Of a DNA stretch of 64,000 nt, positions 18,121 to 26,616 are shown in pieces. Each line of letters begins with the position of its first letter. Positions within the stretch are counted from its first letter, which is position 1. Made by a program: the position numbers and the translations under genes. Below the pieces are notes generated by a model. It searched no databases. It saw only the letters and a list, made by a program, of their open reading frames with translations, and was not told where the DNA came from. This DNA comes from Imperialibacter sp964351395 (GTDB lineage: Bacteria > Bacteroidota > Bacteroidia > Cytophagales > Cyclobacteriaceae): NCBI GenBank assembly GCA_964351395.1, contig CAYGOF010000002.1:186001-250000 (forward strand), in the 5' to 3' direction.

Positions 18121-18149
18121 AATGGCCAGTGTGTCCACCAGCCATTTTT
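18118..18149. terminator. Bidirectional terminator
   Basis: Stem AAAAATGGC / GCCATTTTT with a 14-base loop. T-runs occur on both strands (T5 on plus, T7 on minus), serving the Gfo/Idh gene and the convergent MATE gene. Confidence 0.75.
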
Positions 18150-18213
18150 ATCTACTAAAGAATGTACACAGACAATTCTGTCCATTCTATCAGTCCAAAA
18201 ATTATGATCCTGA

Positions 18214-19620
18214 CTACACTTTCACCAGCTTCCATTTACCCCTTCGGAAAATGATGATACCAACGATGGCCAACATTGAGTGTGCAATCGCAATGGCCCA
18301 GAAAACGCCTGCAGGTCCCCATTCCATCGTCACTGCCAGCCAATAGGCAAATGGTATCTGGAAGATCCAAAAAACAAAGATATTGATCACAGAGGGCGTC
18401 TTTGTATCACCTGCCCCATTGAACGCCTGTATCAGCACCATGCCATAGGCAAAGAACACATACCCAAGGCAAATGACCTGTAGGCTCTGCTTGCCATACA
18501 TCACCACTGCTTCATCTGGTGTAAATATGGCAATCACCTCTTCTGCAAAGATCAGGAATACAGCCCCAACAACGCCCAAAAAAATGACGTTGATCAATGC
18601 CGTTCGCCAAACCGATGTTTCTGCCCTGTCGGGTTTCAGTGCCCCCAGGTTTTGCCCTACCAGCGTGCCCGCCGCATTAGCAAGTCCCCACGAAGGCAAG
18701 AGGGTAAATATCAGTACCCTGAATGAAATGGTGTATCCGGCCAATGCCTCCTCACCAAATAGCGACATGACTCGCATAAGGAAAATCCAACTGGCAGATT
18801 CAATCAGGAATTGCCCGACGCCCCCGATAGATACTTTGACCATGTTTCTCAGAATATCCCATTTCACCACCAGTGACTTGATCGTGATTTTTATTCGTGA
18901 ACTGCCTTTGAAAAGGTGGTAGACCTGATAAACTACTCCGATAGAACGCCCAGTAGTAGTGGCAATCGCGGCGCCTTCCACACCCATAGCCTGTATTGGT
19001 CCAAACCCAAAAATAAACACTGGGTCCAAAATACAATTGATCAAATTAGCCAGAAACAAGGCCTTCATGGCAATGCTTGCGTCGCCAGCACCACGAAAAA
19101 TGGCATTGATCAGGAAAATCAACATCAATGACAGGTTGCCTAGAAAAATCCATCGGGTATAACCATAGCCTTCCGCAATCAGCTCCGGGCTGCCACCCAT
19201 CAGCGCAAGAATCTCCCGGGCATAAATAGCACCCGCAAGACCAATGGTAACTGCGAAAGAAAGACCTAATATAATTGCCTGAACAGCTGCCACCGAGGCC
19301 GCTTGTGGGTTTTTCTCTCCAATGCGCCGGGCTACGGTTGCGGTTGCTGCCATACTCAAACCAACCGCCACTGAATACACGATCATCATCACCGATTCGG
19401 TGAGACCCACGGTGGCCACAGCATTGACGCTTACTTTGCTTACAAAGAACACGTCGACCACGGCAAAAATCGACTCCATGCTCATTTCAATGATCATGGG
19501 AATCGACAGCAAAAAGATGGCTTTGTTGAGATTTCCTTCAGTAAAATCCTGTTCGCCGCCCTTTAAAGCTTCTAGAAAATAGCGCAAATACTTGCGTAGG
19601 GAATAGTATAGTGATGTCAT
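18214..19620 (-). CDS. MATE-family multidrug/cation efflux transporter
   Basis: 468 residues with about 12 hydrophobic helices in two similar halves. Diagnostic stretches are LSIPMIIEMSMESIFAVVDVFFVSKVSVNAVATVGLTESVMMIVYS in the first half and GAGDTKTPSVINIFVFWIFQIPFAYWLA in the second. The C-terminus is short and basic (RRGKWKLVKV). It exports drugs or metabolites in exchange for Na+ or H+ across the inner membrane. It is monocistronic. Confidence 0.92.
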   Translation of the reverse strand: MTSLYYSLRKYLRYFLEALKGGEQDFTEGNLNKAIFLLSIPMIIEMSMESIFAVVDVFFVSKVSVNAVATVGLTESVMMIVYSVAVGLSMAATATVARRIGEKNPQAASVAAVQAIILGLSFAVTIGLAGAIYAREILALMGGSPELIAEGYGYTRWIFLGNLSLMLIFLINAIFRGAGDASIAMKALFLANLINCILDPVFIFGFGPIQAMGVEGAAIATTTGRSIGVVYQVYHLFKGSSRIKITIKSLVVKWDILRNMVKVSIGGVGQFLIESASWIFLMRVMSLFGEEALAGYTISFRVLIFTLLPSWGLANAAGTLVGQNLGALKPDRAETSVWRTALINVIFLGVVGAVFLIFAEEVIAIFTPDEAVVMYGKQSLQVICLGYVFFAYGMVLIQAFNGAGDTKTPSVINIFVFWIFQIPFAYWLAVTMEWGPAGVFWAIAIAHSMLAIVGIIIFRRGKWKLVKV

Positions 19621-20076
19621 TACTTGTCAAGAATTAAAAAAAAGAAATGTGAAAAAGGAAAAATAGTGACCTATAGAGGTCTGGGTCCCAGGGGCTTTAT
19701 TAAGCCTTTGTGGGGTCAATATCCCTGGAACGGGTGGTCACAATGTCCTTGACGAGCTTCATAATGAGTGCAATGTTAGGGAGTTTTTGGGAAATGTGGA
19801 AAAGAAAGTTGGGAAAAGTGGAAAGGGAAAGGGGTTGGAAGACGGAAGACCGGAGCCGGAGGCAGGCGTCAGTACGTCTGCTATTGCGTTTGCGCTGGAG
19901 CCGTCATACGCCGGAGGATCGAAAATGAACGACCTATGGATCTTTCCCAAAAGCCGCCAAGACATCCATGTTGTAAGAATGTGGGGCTGGTGTGGAATGA
20001 CATCTTCTTTGTTAAGAAAGTCCTGTAGTAAGTCGAAGTAATAGTGATTAAAATCGGAAAGTGCGAAAGTCAATGG

Positions 20077-20269
20077 CATACTTAACTGGACGTAACCTCT
20101 GATTTTCTCTGTGAATAAGATATCTCCATTTCATTGCGATATGGCTGTACTTCCATCTTCACTGCTATCGTAAATCCTACCAATTTAAATACATAGTAAA
20201 TCCCATGTCCCGAAAGACTTGAACCCAACTTTTAAAAAAAAATGACACACTTAACTGAACATAACCTCC
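20077..20269 (+). repeat. Pair of 24-bp direct repeats
   Basis: The copies at 20077-20100 and 20246-20269 agree at 20 of 24 positions, with the shared core CTTAACTGRACRTAACCTC. They flank a 145-bp segment without a gene. They may be remnants of a lost mobile sequence or binding sites. Confidence 0.5.
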
Positions 20270-20293
20270 AGAGATGGACAATGATCACCTCCG

Positions 20294-20356
20294 TTCTTCG
20301 GTCTCCTGTCTTTGGTCTTCCATCTTCCATCTCCCGTCTCCCATCTTCCTTCCTCC
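20294..20356 (+). repeat. Heptanucleotide tandem array (RTCTYCC)9
   Basis: Nine consecutive 7-bp units in exact phase: ttcttcg, gtctcct, gtctttg, gtcttcc, atcttcc, atctccc, gtctccc, atcttcc, ttcctcc. It ends 45 bases before the SLC13 start codon. The reverse complement unit GGAAGAC recurs at 19837-19862, 36890-36915 and about 36946-36962. Confidence 0.7.
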
Positions 20357-20401
20357 TAAATCCCCTTTCCTTTCTCCCCTGCCCTTCCTATCTTTTCGGC
20401 C

Positions 20402-21898
20402 ATGAACATTGACCTGAAAGGCTTACTGGCTTCTAAGCGCCTATTTATCATCCTGGGGCCTTGCCTTTTTGTAATTCTCCTACTGATTGGTGGTCCAGCT
20501 GATATGGACCCCAAAGCTTTTATGGTTGTGGCATGCACCGTATGGATTGCCCTTTGGTGGCTCACTGAGGCAGTGCCCATTGCTATTACTTCGCTCCTGC
20601 CCATTTTGCTCTTTTCTGCCACTGGCTCTATGTCGGTAAGTGCCGTAACGGGCTATTATTCCAACAATATCATTTACCTCTTCATCGGCGGATTTATCAT
20701 TGCACTGGCCATGGAAAAGTGGAACCTCCACCGTCGCATTGCGCTCAACATCATCCGTCGTACAGGTACCAACCAGAAGCAAATTCTGCTAGGGTTTATC
20801 CTGGCCACGGGCTTCCTCTCCATGTGGATTTCCAATACGGCCACCACCATGATGATGCTTCCCATTGCTTTAAGTATCATTGACCAGCTGGCAAAGCTCC
20901 TTAACAATCCTAACGACAAAAGCTCTTCCCATTTTGGCAAGGCCCTGGTGATTTCTATAGCCTACGCTGCCTCTATTGGCGGCATTGCCACCATCGTCGG
21001 CACACCCACCAACCTGATCTTTGTGGAAGCAGCCGATCAGTTTTACGGCGCCGAAATCCCTTTCGACCTATGGTTCTTCTATGCACTGCCACTCACGTTG
21101 CTGTTAGGCGCCTTCCTTTGGTGGGACCTGAGCTACCGGGCTTTTAAACTCAGCACGGCGAAGGTAGAAGGTTCTAAAGAAATCATCGACAATGAACTGA
21201 AACAACTTGGACCCATGGGCTACGAAGAGCGCTGGGTAATGGTAGTTTTCTCCTTCGTGGCTATCGCCTGGATCTTCAGGACGTATGTGATTGCCCCCAT
21301 TTTTCCGGGCGTGAACGATACCAGTATTGCGTTGATTGGTGCTACCCTCCTATTTCTGATCCCTGGCCGACAGGAAAAAGGCGAAATGATCATGGACTGG
21401 CAAACGGCCAAACGACTGCCCTGGGAAGTGATCCTTTTGTTCGGTGGTGCCTTTTCGGTGGCCGGCAGCTTTCAGGAAACCGGGTTGACTGCCTGGATCG
21501 GTGGGCGGCTGACTTTGTTAGAAAACGTGCATCCCCTGCTCATGCTGCTTATTGTCGTGGTATTGGTCAACTACCTGACAGAGCTTACCCAGAACATGGC
21601 TACCTGCACCTTGATGTTGCCCATTCTGGCAGGACTGGCTGAGGCCATCGGCGTGCATCCCTATGGGCTCATGGTACCTATGACCATCGCTTCTTCCTGT
21701 GCTTTCATGCTGCCCGTGGCTACCGCGCCCAATGCCATCGTGTTTGGTTCGGGTACGTTGCACATGAAGGACATGGTGAAGGCCGGCGTTTGGCTCAATA
21801 TATTTGCCACCGTACTGATCAGTGTCTATTCGTACTATGTACTACCAGCAATCTGGGGCTTCGATTTCAATAGCTTTCCGGCGGCGTTTGTTAAGTAA
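20402..21898 (+). CDS. SLC13/DASS-family sodium:dicarboxylate (anion) symporter
   Basis: 498 residues and about 11-12 membrane segments. The sodium/substrate motif Ser-Asn-Thr is present in FLSMWISNTATTMMMLPIALSI, and the second repeat has LTELTQNMATCTLMLPILAGLA followed by LPVATAPNAIVFGSG, both family hallmarks. Likely imports C4-dicarboxylates, citrate-like acids or sulfate with Na+. Starts 45 bases after a heptad repeat array, which may be part of its leader or promoter region. Confidence 0.92.
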   Translation: MNIDLKGLLASKRLFIILGPCLFVILLLIGGPADMDPKAFMVVACTVWIALWWLTEAVPIAITSLLPILLFSATGSMSVSAVTGYYSNNIIYLFIGGFIIALAMEKWNLHRRIALNIIRRTGTNQKQILLGFILATGFLSMWISNTATTMMMLPIALSIIDQLAKLLNNPNDKSSSHFGKALVISIAYAASIGGIATIVGTPTNLIFVEAADQFYGAEIPFDLWFFYALPLTLLLGAFLWWDLSYRAFKLSTAKVEGSKEIIDNELKQLGPMGYEERWVMVVFSFVAIAWIFRTYVIAPIFPGVNDTSIALIGATLLFLIPGRQEKGEMIMDWQTAKRLPWEVILLFGGAFSVAGSFQETGLTAWIGGRLTLLENVHPLLMLLIVVVLVNYLTELTQNMATCTLMLPILAGLAEAIGVHPYGLMVPMTIASSCAFMLPVATAPNAIVFGSGTLHMKDMVKAGVWLNIFATVLISVYSYYVLPAIWGFDFNSFPAAFVK

Positions 21899-21960
21899 CC
21901 TTTGAGGCCTTGTCGGTATTTTCTAACGCGTGAAAGCACGCACCAGGACCTTGTAACGTT

Positions 21961-21984
21961 GTGGCGGGTGTCTTCACCCGCCAC
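21961..21984. terminator. Hairpin between convergent SLC13 and YHS genes
   Basis: Perfect 10-bp stem GTGGCGGGTG / CACCCGCCAC with loop TCTT, immediately next to the stop of the minus-strand YHS gene. No good U-tract is present on either strand, so it may act as an mRNA-end stabiliser as much as a terminator. Confidence 0.5.
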
Positions 21985-22419
21985 TTAAAACTTAGCCTTC
22001 AACCGCTCCCAATTTTCAGTAGCCACCTCAATACACTTATCCGGTTCGGCTCTCCAAATTTGCTGCACCCGCTCATTGTAGTTTAGAAAAAGCATGCCTT
22101 CGTAAATCGTCCAACTGTGTGGGTCCGCATGGATTTTATAACCATTGTGTACTCCATAGGCACAAAAGCCACCAAATTGCGGGGCATACTTTTCAGGTGA
22201 AATCATAAACAGGTCCCGGTTGGCAGCACTGCTGAAATACCATTTTGCTCCCTCCCAGGTGTGGCTGAACTCCTTTTCGCCTTTGACAGGTTCTCCATTT
22301 TCAAAATAGGCTACCGGGTCGTAGCCATTGATGGCACCCCTGGAATTGTGAAATATCGTCCCTCTCTTCCTGCGTAAGGCAGATAGAAATAGTTCAAATC
22401 GAAGCGAAAGAGAAGCCAT
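21985..22419 (-). CDS. YHS domain protein
   Basis: 144 residues. The YHS core is recognisable: INGYDPVAYFENGEPVKGEKEFSHTWEGAKWYFSSAANRDLFMISPEKYAPQFGGFCAYGV at about residues 30-90, including the Phe-Gly-Gly-Phe-Cys loop. The remainder (IHADPHSWTIYEGMLFLNYNERVQQIWRAEP) is the extension usual for stand-alone Bacteroidota members. There is no convincing signal peptide from this start. YHS proteins are often tied to metal handling, but no role can be assigned here. Divergent from the Tat isomerase gene. Confidence 0.82.
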   Translation of the reverse strand: MASLSLRFELFLSALRRKRGTIFHNSRGAINGYDPVAYFENGEPVKGEKEFSHTWEGAKWYFSSAANRDLFMISPEKYAPQFGGFCAYGVHNGYKIHADPHSWTIYEGMLFLNYNERVQQIWRAEPDKCIEVATENWERLKAKF

Positions 22420-22502
22420 AAGTCTTATTGTTGTTTTAAAGGACCGTGATTTTAAACCAAAAAAAACCGAAATTCGATCAACGCAAACCTACTTCATACA
22501 AA

Positions 22503-23495
22503 ATGAGTAACTACAAGCCCTCAGCTGTATCCCGCCGCTCCTTCTTACACAAGGCAGGGCTTACCGGATTGGTACTGCCACTCGCCGGTCACCAGCTTTT
22601 CAGCGCCAACACCTCGTCCTTATCCACACCAGCACCTTTTATTGGTGCCAACACCGTAGGCATGCACAAAGTGGCGGTTTTCTCTAAAGCCTTACAATGG
22701 ACGGAGCTGAATCAAATGGCTGATATGGTAGCGGAAAGCGGCATCGACGGACTTGACCTGACAGTGCGGCCAGGAGGTCATGTAGAACCTGAGCGTGTGA
22801 AAGACGACCTCCCCAAAATAGCCGAGGCCCTGAAAAAGGTAGGTAAAGAGATCGTGATGATGACCACCGCCATTGGCGGTGCCGATGAGCCTTTTACCAA
22901 GGACATTCTGACTACCGCCGGACAGCTAGGCATTGGCTTTTACCGGATGGACTGGTACAAGTACGACAAGCAGCTAAGAATCGACGATAATTTGAAAGCC
23001 TTTTCGAAGCGTATGACAGGGCTGGCAGCATTAAACCAAGCCAACAACATCAAAGCGGGCTACCAAAACCATGCAGGCACCGGCTTTGGCTCGCCGGTGT
23101 GGGACCTGGTGCAAGTGCTACGTCAAGTCAACTCGCCCTGGGTAGGCAGTCAGTACGATATTCGCCATGCGGTGGTAGAAGGTGCCAACTCCTGGCCACT
23201 GGGGTTTGATCAGGTACAACCCTTTATCAACACTATTGTGATGAAGGATTTTTACTGGAGCAAAAACAATGGCAAATGGCGTGTAACCAATGTGCCGTTG
23301 GGCGAAGGAATGGTGGATTTCAAAGCCTACAATGAAAAGGTGAAAACTTTATCGCCTGTCTTGCCCATCACCATTCACCAGGAGTATGACCTTGGCGGAG
23401 CTGAACATGGAAACCGAAAAGCCAATATTACTGAGGCTCAAATGCTGTCCGCGATGAAGAAGGATTTGGCGTTTGTGAATGGCAACTTCTCTTAG
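22503..23495 (+). CDS. Tat-exported sugar phosphate isomerase/epimerase-like TIM-barrel protein
   Basis: 330 residues from the ATG at 22503, which places a Tat signal (SRRSFLHKAGLTG, twin Arg 11-12) at the N-terminus; an upstream GTG at 22446 would add 19 polar residues. The mature part is an AP-endonuclease-2/xylose isomerase-like barrel: ESGIDGLDLTVRPGGHVEPE, GYQNHAGTGFG, SQYDIRHAVVEG, VMKDFYW and TIHQEYDLGGAEHG supply the metal-binding Glu, His and Asp positions. Such exported isomerases in Bacteroidota accompany Gfo/Idh oxidoreductases in sugar conversion. The substrate is unknown. Confidence 0.87.
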   Translation: MSNYKPSAVSRRSFLHKAGLTGLVLPLAGHQLFSANTSSLSTPAPFIGANTVGMHKVAVFSKALQWTELNQMADMVAESGIDGLDLTVRPGGHVEPERVKDDLPKIAEALKKVGKEIVMMTTAIGGADEPFTKDILTTAGQLGIGFYRMDWYKYDKQLRIDDNLKAFSKRMTGLAALNQANNIKAGYQNHAGTGFGSPVWDLVQVLRQVNSPWVGSQYDIRHAVVEGANSWPLGFDQVQPFINTIVMKDFYWSKNNGKWRVTNVPLGEGMVDFKAYNEKVKTLSPVLPITIHQEYDLGGAEHGNRKANITEAQMLSAMKKDLAFVNGNFS

Positions 23496-23559
23496 ATTGA
23501 TCAGAATACTCGATTAAGGGACCTTTCAAGAATCAAATACATTATGAATTGAGATCGCT

Positions 23560-23772
23560 ATGGGTTTAATTACAATCAAAGAATCGCATGTTGAATCAGA
23601 CTTATTAGTATTGAAAAGCGTACTAGAGTCAGAAGGGATAAGGTGCTACTTGAAAAATGAGTTTACTACCCAAATAATGAGCCATATGGCTACTTTCGTG
23701 GTCGAGCTTCAAATATCGAGTACAGATTTAGAAAGAGTTCAGGAAATATTGAGTGAAATAGATAATGACTAA
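23560..23772 (+). CDS. DUF2007 small putative signal-transducing protein
   Basis: 70 residues with the ferredoxin-like beta-alpha-beta pattern of DUF2007: FITIKE-like first strand (LITIKESHVESDLLVLKSVLESEGIRCYLKNE), then VVELQISSTDLERVQEILSEID. Family members often bind or signal through unknown partners. It starts 64 bases after the isomerase and may be in the same transcript. It is followed by a long non-coding repeat region. Confidence 0.78.
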   Translation: MGLITIKESHVESDLLVLKSVLESEGIRCYLKNEFTTQIMSHMATFVVELQISSTDLERVQEILSEIDND

Positions 23773-23975
23773 AAGTCCCCATCCATTCCGAGCAGCTAGT
23801 CTGTAAATACCTTAGCACGCTTGTGCGAGACTGCGCCTCTTCACGCGACCATTCTGAGAAGTATTAATCCATGCCCTCTCCACTGAAAGGGTATTTGTTG
23901 GCTAAATACAGGAACCAGTCTATCGGGTGACAAAACCGGGTCTAGTAAACAACTCCTCCCACTTCAGACATCACT
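23773..23975. other. Intergenic sequence before the 21-bp array
   Basis: No gene, hairpin with T-run or promoter match was seen in this stretch; it leads into the phased repeat array. The PQQ dehydrogenase starts after the array at 24444. Confidence 0.4.
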
Positions 23976-24353
23976 AACGTTGCTCCAAATCCCGCTATCG
24001 CACCTTTTTAATGCTAATTAGATTCGCTGAGCTCCGAAATCGCATATAAAAGACTCGAGCTCGATACATTATGCTTCCTCTTCGCATCTTTTTGCTCCGA
24101 ATTTGGTATTCAGGGATCCGGCGTCGCATATGAAAGATCGGCGTTCGCATATTTTTGCTCCGAATTCGGAGTTATTTGCTCCGCGGTTGCATCTTTTTGC
24201 TCCGGATTCGTTGCCTGGAGCTCCGCCGTCGGAGCTATTTACTCCGATCGCCCATATCGGAAGTGAGGGTCCCCACCTCTGAAGTGAGGGTCCCCACCTC
24301 TGAAGTGGGGTAGGGTACTTCGGAAGTACCCCATCGGCCTTCCCTACCCACTA
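23976..24353. repeat. Array of about 18 degenerate quasi-palindromic units in 21-bp phase
   Basis: Cutting the sequence every 21 bases from 23976 aligns related units. The best-conserved begin TTCGCAT or GTCGCAT and end GCTCCGAA (starts 24081, 24144, 24186), with variants at 24018, 24039, 24123, 24165, 24228. From 24249 the units change to a second type centred on TCNGAAGT (24249, 24270, 24291), and 24312 is nearly a perfect palindrome, GGGTACTT-CGG-AAGTACCC. Both types keep the same 21-bp register. Units are contiguous with no spacers, and many are imperfect dyads (10+1+10). It lies between DUF2007 and the PQQ dehydrogenase gene. Confidence 0.75.
24260..24310 (+). repeat. Exact 21-bp tandem repeat within the array
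   Basis: Two identical 21-bp copies (24260-24280, 24281-24301) starting GAAGTGAGGG and ending CCCCACCTCT, plus a partial third GAAGTGGGG. This is the freshest-looking part of the larger 21-bp-phased array. Confidence 0.85.
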
Positions 24354-24443
24354 AAAAAACACAACAACCAGTCTAATTCCTTATATTCACAATTGCCAGC
24401 TATATATTGTACCCCAAGACTATTGTGCTTAACCAACCCAACC

Positions 24444-26570
24444 ATGAAACATTCCTTCCCAAGCTGGATTACTGTTGCTACAGCATTGTTGATCACACTC
24501 AACTTCATTCAGTGCAGCCAAAAACCTGAACCAGGCTCAGAATCACATATTCGGCAAGTGACCTCCGCTATTGATGATGCTTACCTGACGAATGCAGATG
24601 CTAGCCCCGATAATTGGGTGACCTATGGTAAAAACTATTCGGAAGACCGGTTTAGCTCCCTCGATCAAATCAATAAAGAGAACGTTAGCCGACTAGGCCT
24701 GGCCTGGACCTTGAATCTTGGTACTACCCGCGGCATTGAAGCTACGCCACTGGTAGTTGATGGAGTCATGTTCCTCACCGGTCCATGGAGCGTCGTATAC
24801 GCTGTGAATGTAAGAACCGGAAAAAAAATCTGGACGTACGACCCTGAGGTGCCACGACAAGTGGGTGAAAAAGGTTGCTGCGACGTGGTCAACCGTGGAC
24901 TGGCCATGTACAAGGGAAGTCTTTTTCTGGGTACTTACGACGGCCGGTTGATCTCTTTAGATGCAGCTACCGGACAACCCCTTTGGCAGAAGCTGACTGT
25001 TGATACCACTAAATACTATACCATCACCGGAGCCCCCCGGGTAGTAAAAGGCAACGTAATTATAGGTAATGGTGGCGCAGAGTACGGTGTACGAGGCTAT
25101 ATCACGGCCTACGATGCCATGACAGGCGAGCAAGCCTGGAGATTTTACACAGTGCCCGGTGATCCTTCGAAACCGTTCGAATCCAAAGCCATGAAAATGG
25201 CAGCCGAAACATGGTCGGGTGAGTGGTGGAAATATGGCGGTGGCGGCACAGCCTGGGACGCTATGGCCTTTGATCCCGAATTGAACTTATTCTACCTCGG
25301 CACCGGCAATGGCTCTCCCTGGGACTGGTTTCACCGTAGCAACGGAAAAGGCGATAACCTCTTCTTGTCATCCATTGTGGCGATCAACCCCGATAACGGC
25401 GAATATGTGTGGCATTATCAGACAACCCCAGGTGATACCTGGGACTATACCGCTACCCAGCAGCTAATTCTGAGCGATTTAGAGATAGAGGGCCAAAACA
25501 GGAAAGTGATCATGCAGGCACCAAAGAATGGCTTTTTCTATGTGCTCGACCGGATCACTGGCGAACTTATTTCCGCCGAGCCTTACACATACATGAACTG
25601 GGCAACCCACGTAGACAAAGCTACTGGTCGGCCGGTGGAAACAGATTTCAGTAGATACAAGGATAAAAACACAGTCATTTCCCCTGGCCCTACCGGCGGG
25701 CATAACTGGCATCCCATGACATACAATGCCACTACGGGTCTGGTGTATATCCCGGCTCAGATCAATAATCACTATTATGGTCACGATCCAAACACAGCCA
25801 CAGGCACAAAACTGATTTCCACATTTGTAGACGGCCTGGACATACGATTCGATCCTTCACCACCAGAAAACATGCATACTGGCCACCTGCTGGCCTGGGA
25901 TCCAGTCAATCAAAAAGCTGCTTGGGTAGTAAAATATGAAGCAAGAAACCAGTTTCAAGGCCCGGTAAATGGAGGTGTAATGGCCACCGCAGGTAATCTT
26001 GTTTTTCAGGGTACCGGCGACGGTCGCTTGGTGGCGTATGATGCCACTGACGGCACCAGTCTTTGGGAATATGAATTAGGAGGTGGAGCGGTGGCTCCGC
26101 CTGTCACTTACCGGGTAGATGGGATTCAGTACGTCTCCATTGCCGTCGGTTGGGGCGGCGGACCCTCCGCACTTTGGAGTCGCTATACGGATGATATCTA
26201 CCCCGGCACCATTTTTAGTTTTGCGCTGGATTCTACCGAATCTTTTACTGCAAAAGGTATTGGACGTAGGACTGAACTCATAGAACTGGAAGTAACAGCC
26301 ACAGCGGATCAGATAAGCAATGGTAGTAAGTTATATGGCGTGAACTGCCTGGGCTGCCACGGCCCCATCGGAACCAACGGCGGCGCTATCCCCAGCCTGG
26401 TATATTCAGCAGAAGGCACCTATGGAATGATTGAAGACATTGTTTTGAAAGGCATTTTCCTTCCTAAAGGCATGCCCAATTTTAATGGACGGCTGAGTTC
26501 GGAAGACATAAACGATATTAAAAACTACTTACTGAGTTCTGCCAAAGCGATGAAGGAGCAGGGCAATTAA
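24444..26570 (+). CDS. Quinohemoprotein (PQQ) alcohol dehydrogenase, C-terminal cytochrome c
   Basis: 708 residues from the ATG at 24444 (an upstream TTG at 24393 lacks a signal). A lipoprotein-like signal ends at Cys24. The PQQ propeller carries the vicinal disulfide Cys145-Cys146 (GEKGCCD), metal/PQQ residues Glu213 and Asn289 (GTGNGSPW) and catalytic Asp334 in PGDTWDYTATQ. The residue two after this Asp is Thr, so it is the Ca-type rather than a lanthanide XoxF type. A cytochrome c domain with CLGCH (635-639) and candidate Met ligand in KGMPNF closes the protein: a type II quinohemoprotein ADH passing electrons to the respiratory chain. Confidence 0.92.
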   Translation: MKHSFPSWITVATALLITLNFIQCSQKPEPGSESHIRQVTSAIDDAYLTNADASPDNWVTYGKNYSEDRFSSLDQINKENVSRLGLAWTLNLGTTRGIEATPLVVDGVMFLTGPWSVVYAVNVRTGKKIWTYDPEVPRQVGEKGCCDVVNRGLAMYKGSLFLGTYDGRLISLDAATGQPLWQKLTVDTTKYYTITGAPRVVKGNVIIGNGGAEYGVRGYITAYDAMTGEQAWRFYTVPGDPSKPFESKAMKMAAETWSGEWWKYGGGGTAWDAMAFDPELNLFYLGTGNGSPWDWFHRSNGKGDNLFLSSIVAINPDNGEYVWHYQTTPGDTWDYTATQQLILSDLEIEGQNRKVIMQAPKNGFFYVLDRITGELISAEPYTYMNWATHVDKATGRPVETDFSRYKDKNTVISPGPTGGHNWHPMTYNATTGLVYIPAQINNHYYGHDPNTATGTKLISTFVDGLDIRFDPSPPENMHTGHLLAWDPVNQKAAWVVKYEARNQFQGPVNGGVMATAGNLVFQGTGDGRLVAYDATDGTSLWEYELGGGAVAPPVTYRVDGIQYVSIAVGWGGGPSALWSRYTDDIYPGTIFSFALDSTESFTAKGIGRRTELIELEVTATADQISNGSKLYGVNCLGCHGPIGTNGGAIPSLVYSAEGTYGMIEDIVLKGIFLPKGMPNFNGRLSSEDINDIKNYLLSSAKAMKEQGN

Positions 26571-26591
26571 GAGACGTTTAGGTGTTGATCA

Positions 26592-26616
26592 AACGGAGCG
26601 GGTTTACCGCTCCGTT
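26592..26616. terminator. Hairpin between convergent PQQ-ADH and methyltransferase genes
   Basis: Stem AACGGAGCGG / CCGCTCCGTT with loop GTTTA. The stop codon of the minus-strand methyltransferase lies in the loop/stem. No U-tract, so termination strength is uncertain. Confidence 0.5.

Larger units (their letters stand above)
19621..20401. other. 781-bp intergenic region with simple repeats, no gene
   Basis: Lies between divergent MATE and SLC13 genes. It is compositionally odd: purine-rich on plus at about 19780-19865, with GGAAGAC heptads at 19837-19862; a pyrimidine heptad array at 20294-20356; and a 24-bp direct repeat at 20077-20100 and 20246-20269. Short open frames here have no recognisable protein and follow the skewed base composition, so I do not call them. 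Confidence 0.6.

Noticed and set aside
19710..20079. Short open frames on both strands in the MATE-SLC13 intergenic region
   Set aside because: They lie in purine-rich simple sequence, overlap each other on opposite strands and have no recognisable protein pattern.
23976..24353. CRISPR array
   Set aside because: Units are contiguous with no spacers, unit sequence drifts while the 21-bp period holds, and no cas genes are present.
24444..26570. Lanthanide-dependent XoxF-like dehydrogenase
   Set aside because: The position two residues after the catalytic Asp334 is Thr, not the extra Asp that lanthanide enzymes carry.
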